From the NCBI GenBank assembly GCA_003136675.1, contig PLFE01000077.1, forward strand, positions 1-45,705: a stretch of DNA of 45,705 nucleotides. The letters run 5' to 3'. Below are positions 27,139 to 34,442 of the stretch, piece by piece. The notes beneath the pieces were generated by a model. That model was not told the origin of the DNA. It was given only the letters and a program-made list of their open reading frames with translations, and made no database searches. Both the position numbers and the translations under genes were made by a program. This stretch comes from Bryobacterales bacterium (lineage in GTDB: Bacteria > Acidobacteriota > Terriglobia > Bryobacterales > Bryobacteraceae). The first letter of the stretch is position 1. Each line of letters begins with the position of its first letter.

Positions 27139-28182
27139 CTAGCCTACCAGCGCCGGTTCGCCCACGCGGCTTTCATTCCACAGGGCCACATATGGTTTGA
27201 GGTCTTCCATCATCCTGCGGAACTGCTCCACGGTGAGCGACTGCGCTCCGTCACTGATGGCCTTTTCCGGGTTCGGGTGTACTTCGACAATGAGCGCATC
27301 CGCCCCGATGGCCACGGCCGCGCGGCTGAGCGGCGGAACCAGGCTGCGCTTTCCAGCCGCATGGCTGGGGTCGAGAACCACAGGAAGATGCGTCAATTCA
27401 TTCAGCACCGGGACCGCCGAAATATCGCAGGTATTCCGCGTGGCTGTTTCGAACGTGCGGATGCCGCGCTCGCACAGCATTACATTGGGGTTGCCGTGGG
27501 CGACGATGTACTCAGCGGACATTAACAATTCCTTGATGGTGGAACTTAGCCCGCGCTTGAGCATTACAGGCCGGCCGCAGCGCCCCAGCGATTTCAGCAG
27601 TGCGAAGTTCTGCATGTTGCGCGCGCCCACCTGCATGATGTCGGCGTATTCGGCTACCAGGCCGACATCGGCGTCGCTCATGATTTCCGTGATGATGGCG
27701 AGTCCGGTGGCTTCCCGCGCCTTGGCGAGCAACTTCAGTCCGGCGCCTTCCATACCCTGGAAATCGTAGGGCGACGTACGCGGTTTGAAAGCTCCGCCGC
27801 GCAGAATTTTTGCGCCGGCGGCTGCGACGCCTTCGGCCGATTCCATGATCTGCTTCTCGCTCTCGACGGAACAGGGTCCGGCCATCACGATGAACTCGTC
27901 TCCACCGATCTCCAGGTTGCGCACGGCGATCCGGCTGCGGTCTTTCTGGAATTCCTTGCTCACGAACTTGTAAGGCGCGGAGATGCGCATGGCGCGCTCG
28001 ACGCCGGGAGTGGCTTCGAGCGATTCCAGGCATTGCGTGACGTCGCCCACGCCCACCACGCCGATGACCACGCGCTCTTCACCCACAATGGAGTGGACCT
28101 TGTAACCAAAATCGTTCACTATCCGATCGCAGACATGCTCGATCTCTTCTTTCGTCGCGTGCTGTCGCATGGAAATAATCAT
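27139..28182 (-). CDS. aroF: 3-deoxy-7-phosphoheptulonate (DAHP) synthase, with N-terminal regulatory domain
   Basis: Condenses PEP with erythrose 4-phosphate, the entry to the shikimate pathway. 347 residues from the ATG at 28182, which is chosen over upstream in-frame codons because GGAGCAAGAAA precedes it. The first 85 residues form a ferredoxin-like (ACT-type) domain beginning [20 protein letters not shown], typical of the AroA-I-beta class and used for feedback inhibition by Tyr or Phe. The barrel carries [38 protein letters not shown] and [17 protein letters not shown], all diagnostic. The gene lies behind a leader peptide and terminator at 28217-28344, so expression should respond to aromatic aminoacyl-tRNA supply as well. 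Confidence 0.97.
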   Translation of the reverse strand: MIISMRQHATKEEIEHVCDRIVNDFGYKVHSIVGEERVVIGVVGVGDVTQCLESLEATPGVERAMRISAPYKFVSKEFQKDRSRIAVRNLEIGGDEFIVMAGPCSVESEKQIMESAEGVAAAGAKILRGGAFKPRTSPYDFQGMEGAGLKLLAKAREATGLAIITEIMSDADVGLVAEYADIMQVGARNMQNFALLKSLGRCGRPVMLKRGLSSTIKELLMSAEYIVAHGNPNVMLCERGIRTFETATRNTCDISAVPVLNELTHLPVVLDPSHAAGKRSLVPPLSRAAVAIGADALIVEVHPNPEKAISDGAQSLTVEQFRRMMEDLKPYVALWNESRVGEPALVG

Positions 28183-28216
28183 TTTCTTGCTCCTGTTCCA
28201 AATACGAATCAAATGC

Positions 28217-28249
28217 AAAAAGCCCACCCTCGCTGGAGAGTGGGCTTTT
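28217..28249 (-). terminator. Attenuator terminator before DAHP synthase
   Basis: On the minus strand, four A's and GCCCACTCTC (28236-28249) pair with GAGGGTGGGC and the following T's (28217-28231) around loop CAGC. The result is a 14-bp stem with one G-T pair, then a run of five T's and TTTTTGCATTT. It is 35 bases upstream of the synthase start. Its 5' strand can instead pair with 28282-28289 as an antiterminator. Confidence 0.93.
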
Positions 28250-28281
28250 GCGAAACCTGTTGACTGCTTTTCAGCTAGACG

Positions 28282-28289
28282 CCACTCTC
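28282..28289 (-). promoter_or_regulatory. Antiterminator strand of the aromatic attenuator
   Basis: Minus-strand GAGAGTGG at 28282-28289 is perfectly complementary to CCACTCTC (28236-28243) in the 5' arm of the terminator. The two helices cannot form together. The element overlaps the leader stop codon (28288-28290). A ribosome that reaches the stop would cover it and let the terminator form. A ribosome stalled at the Phe, Trp or Tyr codons (28303-28323) would leave it free and allow read-through. The mechanism is inferred from base pairing and the model of trp/phe attenuators. Confidence 0.85.
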
Positions 28290-28344
28290 AGTTTGGAGGT
28301 GAGTACCAAAATCGAAACGTAAAGTGGACGTTGCCGTAATTCAT
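28288..28344 (-). CDS. Leader peptide of the DAHP synthase attenuator
   Basis: A 19-codon reading frame, MNYGNVHFTFRFWYSPPN and stop TGA. Six of 18 residues are aromatic amino acids made by the shikimate pathway (three Phe, two Tyr, one Trp), with five of them packed into FTFRFWY. This directly resembles leader peptides of trp, phe and tyr attenuators. The ATG has an in-frame stop six codons upstream, so no alternative longer start exists. No Shine-Dalgarno is seen. A TATCAT hexamer (28354-28359) lies nine bases before the ATG, so transcription might begin only a few bases upstream and the leader could be translated without a 5' UTR. No matching -35 was found. Confidence 0.85.
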   Translation of the reverse strand: MNYGNVHFTFRFWYSPPN

Positions 28345-28500
28345 CGAATCCGTATGATATCAGAGTTACCGATGGGCGGGTCGCTTGTGCTCCGCTGGAA
28401 CGTATCTCAAAAAGGTTTTTTTTTCAAAACAGGCCTTCCCGCGTGCAAAGCAAAGTTTATCTCCCGCCGGTCTCCAGCAGGCGATGGGGCACATTCGCTT
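28345..28500. other. Region upstream of the aromatic leader
   Basis: No gene is seen. It contains a TATCAT hexamer (28354-28359, minus) just upstream of the leader peptide and a tract of A/T (aaaaaggttttttttt near 28410-28426). Confidence 0.3.
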
Positions 28501-28504
28501 GCTC

Positions 28505-28705
28505 ACCTCACGATGGAGTAGACCTTGTATCCAAAATCGTTCACTATCCGAGCCGCTCCTCGTCGCCCGAACGCAAATCACTTGGTTCACGTCGAAAGCG
28601 AAAGGCCCACCCTTGCTGGAGAGTGGGTTTTTGCAAACCAAAATTTCTCTGTATCTAGCTGATTTATTGTGTGCTTACACGGGATGCCCAGGTGAGCACC
28701 GGTGA
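28505..28705 (-). pseudogene. Decayed copy of the DAHP synthase 5' end and its attenuator
   Basis: On the minus strand this stretch repeats the start of aroF in altered form. Its internal reading [15 protein letters not shown], then stop, matches the synthase [15 protein letters not shown]; at DNA level GGATAGTGAACGATTTTGG recurs and the neighbouring bases match with few changes. The terminator hairpin is also copied (28601-28632) with mismatches: the stem is shorter and ends in GGCC rather than GGGC plus A-run. The leader area retains a GGTGCTCACCT versus GGTACTCACCT correspondence, but the reading frame is gone. A segment between the two matches is missing. It is probably an old duplication of the attenuator region, later decayed. 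Confidence 0.7.
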
Positions 28706-29161
28706 TTTTCGATCGAGGGCGAGAAGCGCTTCCAACCGTACGAAAAACGAAATGTGCGGAACGAAGCCAATTCGGTTATGTTTTTCGAAGCCTCGCGCCC
28801 GCGTGGATTCCTTGCAAACCAAAATTGCAAACCAAAATTTCCCGCTATAGCGCTGATTCCGTTTGGGTTATGCGTCTCCAAAAAATAGATTTGGGTATTT
28901 CTGCAGCGTCCCGCTTGTCATTTCGCGGGCTCAAAGCCGTTGTCAGCCTTATTCTCTCATTGACGGTGGCGAGTTTCGAGTATGAGTGCGCCCGCTTCGC
29001 GGAGTTGAATCGTCTTCGGAGCGAGGAGAAGACGAGGCGAATCAGTGGGCTAGGAGGCGTCGTTGTGGGGTCGCGCGGTGAGCGAGATAAAAGGCAATCT
29101 TGAGTGACTGGGGGGCTGCGGTTGAGGTTGCTCGGAGGGGAACCCCTCGCCTTCTCGCGCG
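28706..29161. other. Gene-poor region with a short tandem repeat
   Basis: No supported gene. A 13-base unit, ttgcaaaccaaaa, is repeated in tandem around 28812-28838, and the same unit occurs once at 28631-28643, next to the decayed attenuator. The open frame at 28702-29103 (plus) has no protein-like content. Confidence 0.35.
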
Positions 29162-29395
29162 ATGGCCCGGAATCTGTTCTGCGAACATCGCATTCCCGAA
29201 GAACGGATGATGAAATTCCTGGGTTTCGCGGGCCCGCTGAGCAGTTTGGACCTGCTGCATGACGCACTGGACCGCTATCAGCGTGAACACGTGCGGCCCT
29301 CGAGAGACACGAACACCGCCCCGGCTCATGCGCGGCCCGAGAACGAGAGCAATGCGGTGGAACTTACGACCCATTTGGGCGGCGTACTGGGATAG
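29162..29395 (+). CDS. Possible small hypothetical protein
   Basis: 77 codons, ATG to tag. The first 45 residues look protein-like (RNLFCEHRIPEERMMKFLGF then LSSLDLLHDALDRYQREHV), mostly helical. The tail is low-complexity and rich in Ala, Asn and Arg. There is no Shine-Dalgarno sequence and no recognised family. It could be the 3' end of a displaced gene in this debris-rich stretch. Real coding is uncertain. Confidence 0.25.
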   Translation: MARNLFCEHRIPEERMMKFLGFAGPLSSLDLLHDALDRYQREHVRPSRDTNTAPAHARPENESNAVELTTHLGGVLG

Positions 29396-29656
29396 CTTGC
29401 ATCCGCTCCTGAACCCGGCCCAACCGGCTGGCGGCTATACGGGCGACGCCCCGTCCGGGGACTTAAGGGAGGAACGCAGTAGGCATTGGCTTCTGTTGCA
29501 ATCGCGGTACGGGCTTGAAGCGCTTCAGAGCTGGATGCGGGAATGTTTTGAAGAGTATCGATCTTCTGCAGAGTGGCTTCGCGGGGCGCCGGTAGACTTC
29601 GAGCACCGCCGCAGTGCCATCCGCCATCGTCATAGGCGCGAGGCAAAAGTGGCGGA
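29396..29656. other. Unassigned stretch inside the Rhs debris
   Basis: Both strands carry partial readings that change frame (for example minus-strand MADGTAAVLEVYRRP near 29600 and DTLQNIPASSSEALQARTAI slightly lower), as expected for a decayed gene. No family could be named. Confidence 0.25.
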
Positions 29657-29890
29657 TCACGATGAATTCCATCGGGCAATAGTATTTTTCACTGTCCGCG
29701 CATCCTGCATTTGGGTAATCTGTCCATTATTCGCCGTCGCGCTGAACGTATACCGCGCACAGAAGTAAGTAGCCGGCCCAGGCGAAGCGCTGCTCAACGG
29801 ATACCCGCTGCTCGCCTGCGTACTCGTATCAATCTCCGTCAATTGATCCAAGCTGTTATATTGCCACCCCTGATTGAAATACTGTGGCGT
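29657..29890 (-). pseudogene. Rhs/YD-repeat fragment
   Basis: Minus-strand reading with typical Rhs-core residues: YFNQGWQYNSLDQLTEIDTS, then ARYTFSATANNGQITQMQDA and a stop soon after. The segment resembles the repeat region that precedes the YD core in Rhs and YD-repeat proteins. It lies downstream of the Rhs tip and its candidate immunity gene, so it cannot be part of the same protein. It is likely from another Rhs copy or a displaced segment of the same locus. No start codon is associated with it. Confidence 0.55.
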
Positions 29891-29894
29891 GGAA

Positions 29895-30542
29895 TCAGCG
29901 GACCGACGGCGCACCGGGGCTGCCACGGCCCCTCATGGATAAGATTAGGCCAAGCGCCAAAAGGACGACCCCGGCGACGCCCGAGAACCCTTCAACGCGC
30001 ATTAAGTCTTCGTGCAGATCAACGCCTACGATCCGATCCTTTACGTCCCACGACCAATAGTGCAAAATAACCAACTCGGCACCCGCCTCGGCCTGATCCT
30101 GCTCGGCAACGACGTGTATTTTGATCGCGGCCCCGGGCGGAGCTAGAAACCGAAAACCCTCCGATCTGCAACGCGAGGAATAGCCATAGACGGGCTCCGT
30201 CGCATCCTTAAGTTCAGCGGGGCGGCGATCAATCGTAACTTCAACGTCAAGATGCAAATCTGATAAGCAGTCAATGCTCTTCCCCCCAGGAGCCAAGACG
30301 GCCACTATGTATCCGGGATCGCCCCAAGCGTCCGTAACCCGCCTCCAGCGCCCGGTGTCTGAGGAAATGGCGGCGAGATCAACTGCCTGTCGAGCCCCCA
30401 GCCCCCCCAACGAACCCGACGCCACACGGCCGAACGCTGCCTCAAAGTCGGACGAACGAAGCTTTGGAGCACGCAGCAGGCACGCGGCCGGTAGAGTGAG
30501 AAGCAGCCCCGCAAAGGCGAGAAATGCCGGCAGGCGTTTCAA
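29895..30542 (-). CDS. Two-helix membrane protein, candidate immunity protein for the Rhs tip
   Basis: 215 residues from the TTG at 30542, whose first bases overlap the TGA stop of the Rhs tip (TTGA, 4 bases). AGGA lies 5 bases upstream. A longer ATG start at 30581 would overlap the Rhs gene by 43 bases. There are hydrophobic segments at both ends (LPAFLAFAGLLLTLPAACLL and FSGVAGVVLLALGLILSM) with a soluble region between them that has PVYGYSSRCRSEGFRFLAPP and a YWSWDVKDR stretch. No family is recognised. The position directly after a toxin-type Rhs C-terminus, with overlapping stop and start, is the usual place for an immunity gene. The function is inferred from this context only. Confidence 0.55.
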   Translation of the reverse strand: MKRLPAFLAFAGLLLTLPAACLLRAPKLRSSDFEAAFGRVASGSLGGLGARQAVDLAAISSDTGRWRRVTDAWGDPGYIVAVLAPGGKSIDCLSDLHLDVEVTIDRRPAELKDATEPVYGYSSRCRSEGFRFLAPPGAAIKIHVVAEQDQAEAGAELVILHYWSWDVKDRIVGVDLHEDLMRVEGFSGVAGVVLLALGLILSMRGRGSPGAPSVR

Positions 30543-31648
30543 GAAAATCCTAGGCCAGCTGGCCAGCCGTATGCATTCCACGGCGCCGTCGGATCGAACC
30601 CGCCGGCAATCGCAAAATAGTGAGCGGCGCTGTTGCTATTCGGGCCGCCGAACCCGAGGGCGCTAACCGGACGGTAAAGGATTTGATTCTGGGGAAACCG
30701 CTCCGCCGCGATTATCATCCGGTCCACAGACGCGCAGAGGCTACCCGACAAGCCGCTACTCCAAACTAAGTGCTGCGCAGAATTGTCTTGCCCTGCAGAA
30801 TTTCCCGGTATGGCCCAAGCGTCAAGATACTGAATTGTTGAACCGGGCTTGATCAACGGGCCCGCAGTGAGGATAAACTGTTCAATTACGCCAGCGATAT
30901 CACCTTGGACCCGCCAGAACGTGTGTACCGCATCAAACTTACTCGCGATCGAATCCTTCACCGGCCTGTCTTTGAGCTGCGCGAAACACTCGGGACCAGC
31001 TCCACCGCCGCCCTGCAAAAACACCGGAACTATCGGAAGGACGAAACAGAAGTCCTCGTCGCCAAGGCCGGGCAAGAACCCGGTAGATATGCCCAGCGCC
31101 GCGTTAATCATACCCACTGGGCAGCCCGGCACGCAGCCTCCGAATAGATCACAACCAAAAGGCGGCGTATCCGGGTCCGGATCTCCAATGTCATCCAGGC
31201 CGCTCGGATCCATCTGGTTCACCGGGTCCCCGGAGCTATATGCATACCGATTCCAAGAGAGGGGACTGACCGCCATCCCGCTGCCCCCAAACGGATCCAC
31301 CGTCAAAAACCGCCCATATCCCGTCGAATAGTACCGGTTCATCGCATACTCAAAACCCGTACTCGAATGCTTCCAATAAGTTGCAAAATCATCCCCAGGA
31401 CTCGTCTGCTCCCCGCTCCCCGTATCCGTCCCATACGCATAAGACGGTTGCACCGACCCCAACCGGTCCTTGATGACGGCCGCGTCGGAGTTCGCATACC
31501 CGGTGGTTGTGCCTAACAGCGAGTCACCAAAGTAAACCCGGTTCGACAAAGTACTCAACGTCATCCACGGCGAACTCCCCAAAGTATTCACCTGCACCAC
31601 CAGTCCCGCTGGCAGGTCGAACTGTTCTTCAAATGGATCAAGCAACAC
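30539..31648 (-). CDS. Rhs-core C-terminal tip with novel C-terminal domain, 5'-truncated
   Basis: 369 residues, of which only those after about residue 13 are genuine Rhs sequence. The core is clear: RLGSVQPSYAYGTDTGSGEQ, then STGFEYAMNRYYSTGYGRFL, TVDPFGG, and the ending SWNRYAYSSGDPVNQMDPSG. A different C-terminal domain of about 220 residues follows, cysteine-containing, with FAQLKDRPVKDSIASKFDAV, QDNSAQHLVWSSGLSGSLCA and a closing GFGGPNSNSAAHYFAIAGG. In Rhs and polymorphic toxins the sequence after the core DPSGL junction is the variable toxin. This one was not recognised. The N-terminus is lost where an IS4-type transposase fragment abuts at about 31612. Residues 1-10 are antisense to it. 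Confidence 0.75.
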   Translation of the reverse strand: MLLDPFEEQFDLPAGLVVQVNTLGSSPWMTLSTLSNRVYFGDSLLGTTTGYANSDAAVIKDRLGSVQPSYAYGTDTGSGEQTSPGDDFATYWKHSSTGFEYAMNRYYSTGYGRFLTVDPFGGSGMAVSPLSWNRYAYSSGDPVNQMDPSGLDDIGDPDPDTPPFGCDLFGGCVPGCPVGMINAALGISTGFLPGLGDEDFCFVLPIVPVFLQGGGGAGPECFAQLKDRPVKDSIASKFDAVHTFWRVQGDIAGVIEQFILTAGPLIKPGSTIQYLDAWAIPGNSAGQDNSAQHLVWSSGLSGSLCASVDRMIIAAERFPQNQILYRPVSALGFGGPNSNSAAHYFAIAGGFDPTAPWNAYGWPAGLGFS

Positions 31649-31900
31649 CTCCGAATCAAGGCCTTCTATGGATATACCGAAAATGCCGTAAAAACCCAGG
31701 TCTGGATTGCCGTGTCTGTTTATGTGCTGGTCGCGATCTTCAAGAAGCGACTCGGCGTCGAGGCCGGTCTACACGAAATCCTATAGGTGCTCAGCCTCAA
31801 CCTGTTCGAGAAAGTGCCCATTCTACGGGCCCTGCAACGCGTTGAGTCCCAAGAAAAATCAATCGCATTTTCCAATCAGTTGAATCTGCTCGACTTATAG
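31613..31900 (+). pseudogene. IS4-family transposase, C-terminal fragment
   Basis: About 95 codons matching the end of IS4-type (DUF4372-associated) transposases: QVELFFKWIKQHLRIKAFYG, then ENAVKTQVWIAVSVYVLVAI and FEKVPILRAL. The glutamate of the DDE triad would lie at the start (VELFFKW). The frame is interrupted by a tag at 31784-31786, where relatives have a Gln codon, and ends at tag 31898-31900. The 5' part is missing: the sequence joins the truncated Rhs gene at about 31612. The likely history is insertion into rhs and then loss of the rest of the element. Confidence 0.8.
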
Positions 31901-31943
31901 CCGGACCCTAGTTAGTATTTTTGCACCGTGGGAGAAGCGGAAG

Positions 31944-32075
31944 TCAACGGAAGAGAATCATGCCGGAGTTCTTCTCCGGCGGCTTCCGAACGCGGATTAC
32001 CGTGTCGATTCCGTCGAGAAGAGCTGCCGCGAGCAGGAAGAAACAGAAGATGGCGAACTGGCCGATTCCCTTCAT
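31944..32075 (-). CDS. Small predicted membrane protein
   Basis: 43 residues: a hydrophobic N-terminal segment (IGQFAIFCFFLLAAALLDGI) and a basic C-terminal tail (RVRKPPEKN). It starts 33 bases after the stop of the exported protein upstream on the same strand. There is no clear Shine-Dalgarno sequence. A perfect 7-bp hairpin (gccggag-ttctt-ctccggc, 31962-31980) lies inside the frame. Coding status rests on its ATG-to-TGA frame, its membrane-type composition and its position, so it is moderately supported. Confidence 0.4.
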   Translation of the reverse strand: MKGIGQFAIFCFFLLAAALLDGIDTVIRVRKPPEKNSGMILFR

Positions 32076-32108
32076 TTGGAAGGTTTATCGGCACAGTTCG
32101 CGCGGACT

Positions 32109-33797
32109 TTAGTTGTATGGTACTTCGAGTTCGCTCAAGACGCCGAAAAAGAGCAGCCCCAAATCGAGATTCGGGGCCGTGAACTTCTGGAGCAAGCCAT
32201 TTTCGAGGCCAAGGGAACCTCCGAGGCTGACGCCTTCGATATTGCCGGAAGCGGGCAGACTTTCCAGAACGGCCGCGGGTATGGTGAACTGGCCGGCGGA
32301 AACGGGCTGAACACAGGTGAAGGTCGATATGTGCTCATCGGTGGCGGAAGTGCCTATAAAGAAGGAGCTCCCGGTGATATAGACGAAGCTGTTGGGGATG
32401 CCGCCGGACCAGGTGACCGACTGGCCGTTGGCGCGCGTCACCGAAGTGATGGACGACATATTGGTCCAGGTGAGCGGGGCCGTTTGGGCTGCGGAGAGGG
32501 TGGCTGTGAAAGCGCCGATATCCGGGCCGCCAGTGCCAGTGAAGGTGAAAGTGCCGCCGGAAGCGGGGATGATCGGCGGAAGCGGGTTGGTGAACGCTTC
32601 CTCGTAAAAGCCGTTCATCAGATTCAAAGCGAGCGAGCCGTCAGGCCCGGAGAGATTAATCGACGGGCCGGCGTTCAATGGACTGGTCATGATCAGTCCA
32701 GCCGGCAAAGTGCCTGAGTCGAGCGAAATCGTAGTGACTACGCAGCTTCCTATGGAGGCTTCCTGGGCAAAACCGCTGGCCGCGAGTTGGGCGGCCGTAT
32801 ATTTCTCGAAGAACGCGCCGCTGAAATCCGAACTGGTGGTGCCGCCGGGCGTGATGGTGATGCCATCGAGGGTGACAGGTAGCGTTGTCACGGTCGACTT
32901 CGCCAGGTCAATGATGCCCAGATTCACATTGCTGAGGCTCAGCAGCGTGTCCCAATCGCTGGTGGTCAAGGGGCTGATTCCAGGGTCGGAACAAGTCCGG
33001 CCCGTGCCGGCGACGGGTACCGTGACGTAGTTGCTGTTGAACGGCGTTGCGGCCCCGGTGCCACTTACCACGACGGAAACCGCGCAGCCGGAGATACCCT
33101 CCGGCACGATTACGTTGATCTGGTCCACGCCGGGGTAAATCGAACGGCCATGGTATGTCACCTGAGCGTTGATGCCGCCGATGGAGACTTCGATGGGAGC
33201 GCTCGTCGCGTCCGGCTGCGGCTGATACTGCGTCTCATCGCTCGAAACCGCTCCCAGTCCGGAGCCCCAGATGATGAGGTACTCTCCGGGGTTGATGGCC
33301 GCCGTTGGAGTGACCAGCGCCCCGCTGTTGTTGTAGTCGAAGGCTGCCGCGGTGCCGGTTCCGGCCTGGTTCGCGGTGAGAATTCCAAACGCGGTTTCGA
33401 CCACGGTCATGGGAGCAGGTGCGCTGGTCTGGCCACCTACCGTCACCGTAATGGTTCCGGTTCCTACTGGCGTGGCAGAGGGCAGGATCGCCGCGATTTC
33501 AAGCGGTGTTACAAAATAGGGGATTGCTTGCGTGGTGGTTCCATTCACTGTTACGTTGATGGAAACGCCGGCCAGTGTGGCCTTCAGCGGAACTCCCTGC
33601 GAGGCGGTGGTTGTCGCCAGGCCCGTGCCGAAAATGTCAAAGATCGACCCTTGGGCGATGCCGTAATTGGGAAGGCCGGGTAGAACGTAACTGTAATTGT
33701 TTACGATGCCGCCCGCGCCGATCACCGGCTGGGCATAGGTGGATCCCGCAAACGAGATGATCCCCATGAAAACTGCTGCTATTGAACTTCGCGTCAC
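32109..33797 (-). CDS. Exported Solibacter-type protein with TIGR03437-like domain
   Basis: 562 residues from the GTG at 33797, chosen because GGAGG lies about 8 bases upstream; the frame extends further with no support. Signal peptide: residues 1-24, with hydrophobic AAVFMGIISFAGSTYAQ. The first 230 residues match the Solibacter C-terminal (TIGR03437-like) module: GGIVNNYSYVLPGLPNYGIA, then SIFDIFGTGLATTTASQGVP, INPGEYLIIWGSGLGAVSS and PGVDQINVIVPEGISGCAV. The rest is beta-rich and unrecognised, with possible disulfide Cys. Unusually the module is at the N-terminus instead of the end. The function is unknown. A good promoter precedes it. Confidence 0.8.
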   Translation of the reverse strand: MTRSSIAAVFMGIISFAGSTYAQPVIGAGGIVNNYSYVLPGLPNYGIAQGSIFDIFGTGLATTTASQGVPLKATLAGVSINVTVNGTTTQAIPYFVTPLEIAAILPSATPVGTGTITVTVGGQTSAPAPMTVVETAFGILTANQAGTGTAAAFDYNNSGALVTPTAAINPGEYLIIWGSGLGAVSSDETQYQPQPDATSAPIEVSIGGINAQVTYHGRSIYPGVDQINVIVPEGISGCAVSVVVSGTGAATPFNSNYVTVPVAGTGRTCSDPGISPLTTSDWDTLLSLSNVNLGIIDLAKSTVTTLPVTLDGITITPGGTTSSDFSGAFFEKYTAAQLAASGFAQEASIGSCVVTTISLDSGTLPAGLIMTSPLNAGPSINLSGPDGSLALNLMNGFYEEAFTNPLPPIIPASGGTFTFTGTGGPDIGAFTATLSAAQTAPLTWTNMSSITSVTRANGQSVTWSGGIPNSFVYITGSSFFIGTSATDEHISTFTCVQPVSAGQFTIPAAVLESLPASGNIEGVSLGGSLGLENGLLQKFTAPNLDLGLLFFGVLSELEVPYN

Positions 33798-33834
33798 AAA
33801 TACTTCCTCCGTGAAACTGCCTAGATACGTACGA

Positions 33835-33863
33835 ATGATATCTCTATCACCCCGGTATGCCAA
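33835..33863 (-). promoter_or_regulatory. Sigma-70-type promoter for the exported protein
   Basis: Minus-strand -35 TTGGCA (33858-33863), 17-base spacer, -10 TATCAT (33835-33840). Both hexamers match consensus at 5 of 6 positions and the spacing is ideal. A start near 33828 would leave a leader of about 30 bases before the GTG. Confidence 0.8.
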
Positions 33864-33909
33864 GAGAGTAGTGATCTTTCGGACGGAAGCGTAACAAACA
33901 AGCGAGGTT

Positions 33910-34371
33910 TTAGTCGCCGGAATCCGACAGAGGCCGCCGCGCGTTCAGGTCGAGCACCCGGCCTGCCGATACGCGTTCTTCGCGGGGTGCTGCCAGGCGC
34001 GTTTTGCGCGTTCGAACCGCCTGCACGCGGAGAAAGTGCGCGTGCTCATTGGGGCGCCAACTGCCGCCGTTCCATTGCCAGTCCACCAGATGGCGGAAGT
34101 TGCCGAAGTAATCCGAAAAAACGATGGACCAGCCGCGGGCGATGCGCCAGAATTTTTCTTCCAGGCCGGAGGTCAAAAGCGTGGGGTCGTTCTTCCACGC
34201 GGCAAACAGCAGCCGGAAGGGAAATCCGGCCATGCGGGTGACCACCACCCACACCGTCCAGACGATATGAAACGCGATGATGATGGGGAACCGTATGACA
34301 TCGAAGGAGAGACACAGAACGGCTCCGAAAAGGAAAAAAGGAATGCGCAGAGTGAATAGAAAATTTTCCAT
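33910..34371 (-). CDS. Small membrane protein of unknown function
   Basis: 153 residues from the ATG at 34371, preceded by GGCGGGAT. An in-frame ATG at 34497 adds 42 residues without hydrophobic or conserved character. Two membrane segments are packed at the N-terminus (NFLFTLRIPFFLFGAVLCLS and FPIIIAFHIVWTVWVVVTRM). A cytoplasmic-like region follows with a tryptophan-rich patch (VDWQWNGGSWRPNEHAH). The C-terminal 45 residues are strongly basic. No family is recognised. The region just upstream holds a direct repeat and an inverted repeat that may be operators. Confidence 0.65.
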   Translation of the reverse strand: MENFLFTLRIPFFLFGAVLCLSFDVIRFPIIIAFHIVWTVWVVVTRMAGFPFRLLFAAWKNDPTLLTSGLEEKFWRIARGWSIVFSDYFGNFRHLVDWQWNGGSWRPNEHAHFLRVQAVRTRKTRLAAPREERVSAGRVLDLNARRPLSDSGD

Positions 34372-34391
34372 TATCCCGCCTGTTGGCAGCG

Positions 34392-34412
34392 TTGTTACGA
34401 GCTTTGTTACGA
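34392..34412. repeat. Direct repeat upstream of the small membrane protein gene
   Basis: The 9-base unit ttgttacga occurs at 34392-34400 and 34404-34412, a 12-base period. It lies 21 bases upstream of the ATG at 34371, where a regulator could bind. Function is not shown. Confidence 0.4.
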
Positions 34413-34442
34413 TACTAGCGCGAAACAGAACCGACTTCCAAT

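Noticed and set aside
28366..28641. Minus-strand frame of 91 codons upstream of aroF
   Set aside because: It crosses the decayed attenuator copy, but its translation does not stay in the aroF-like phase and it has no supported start.
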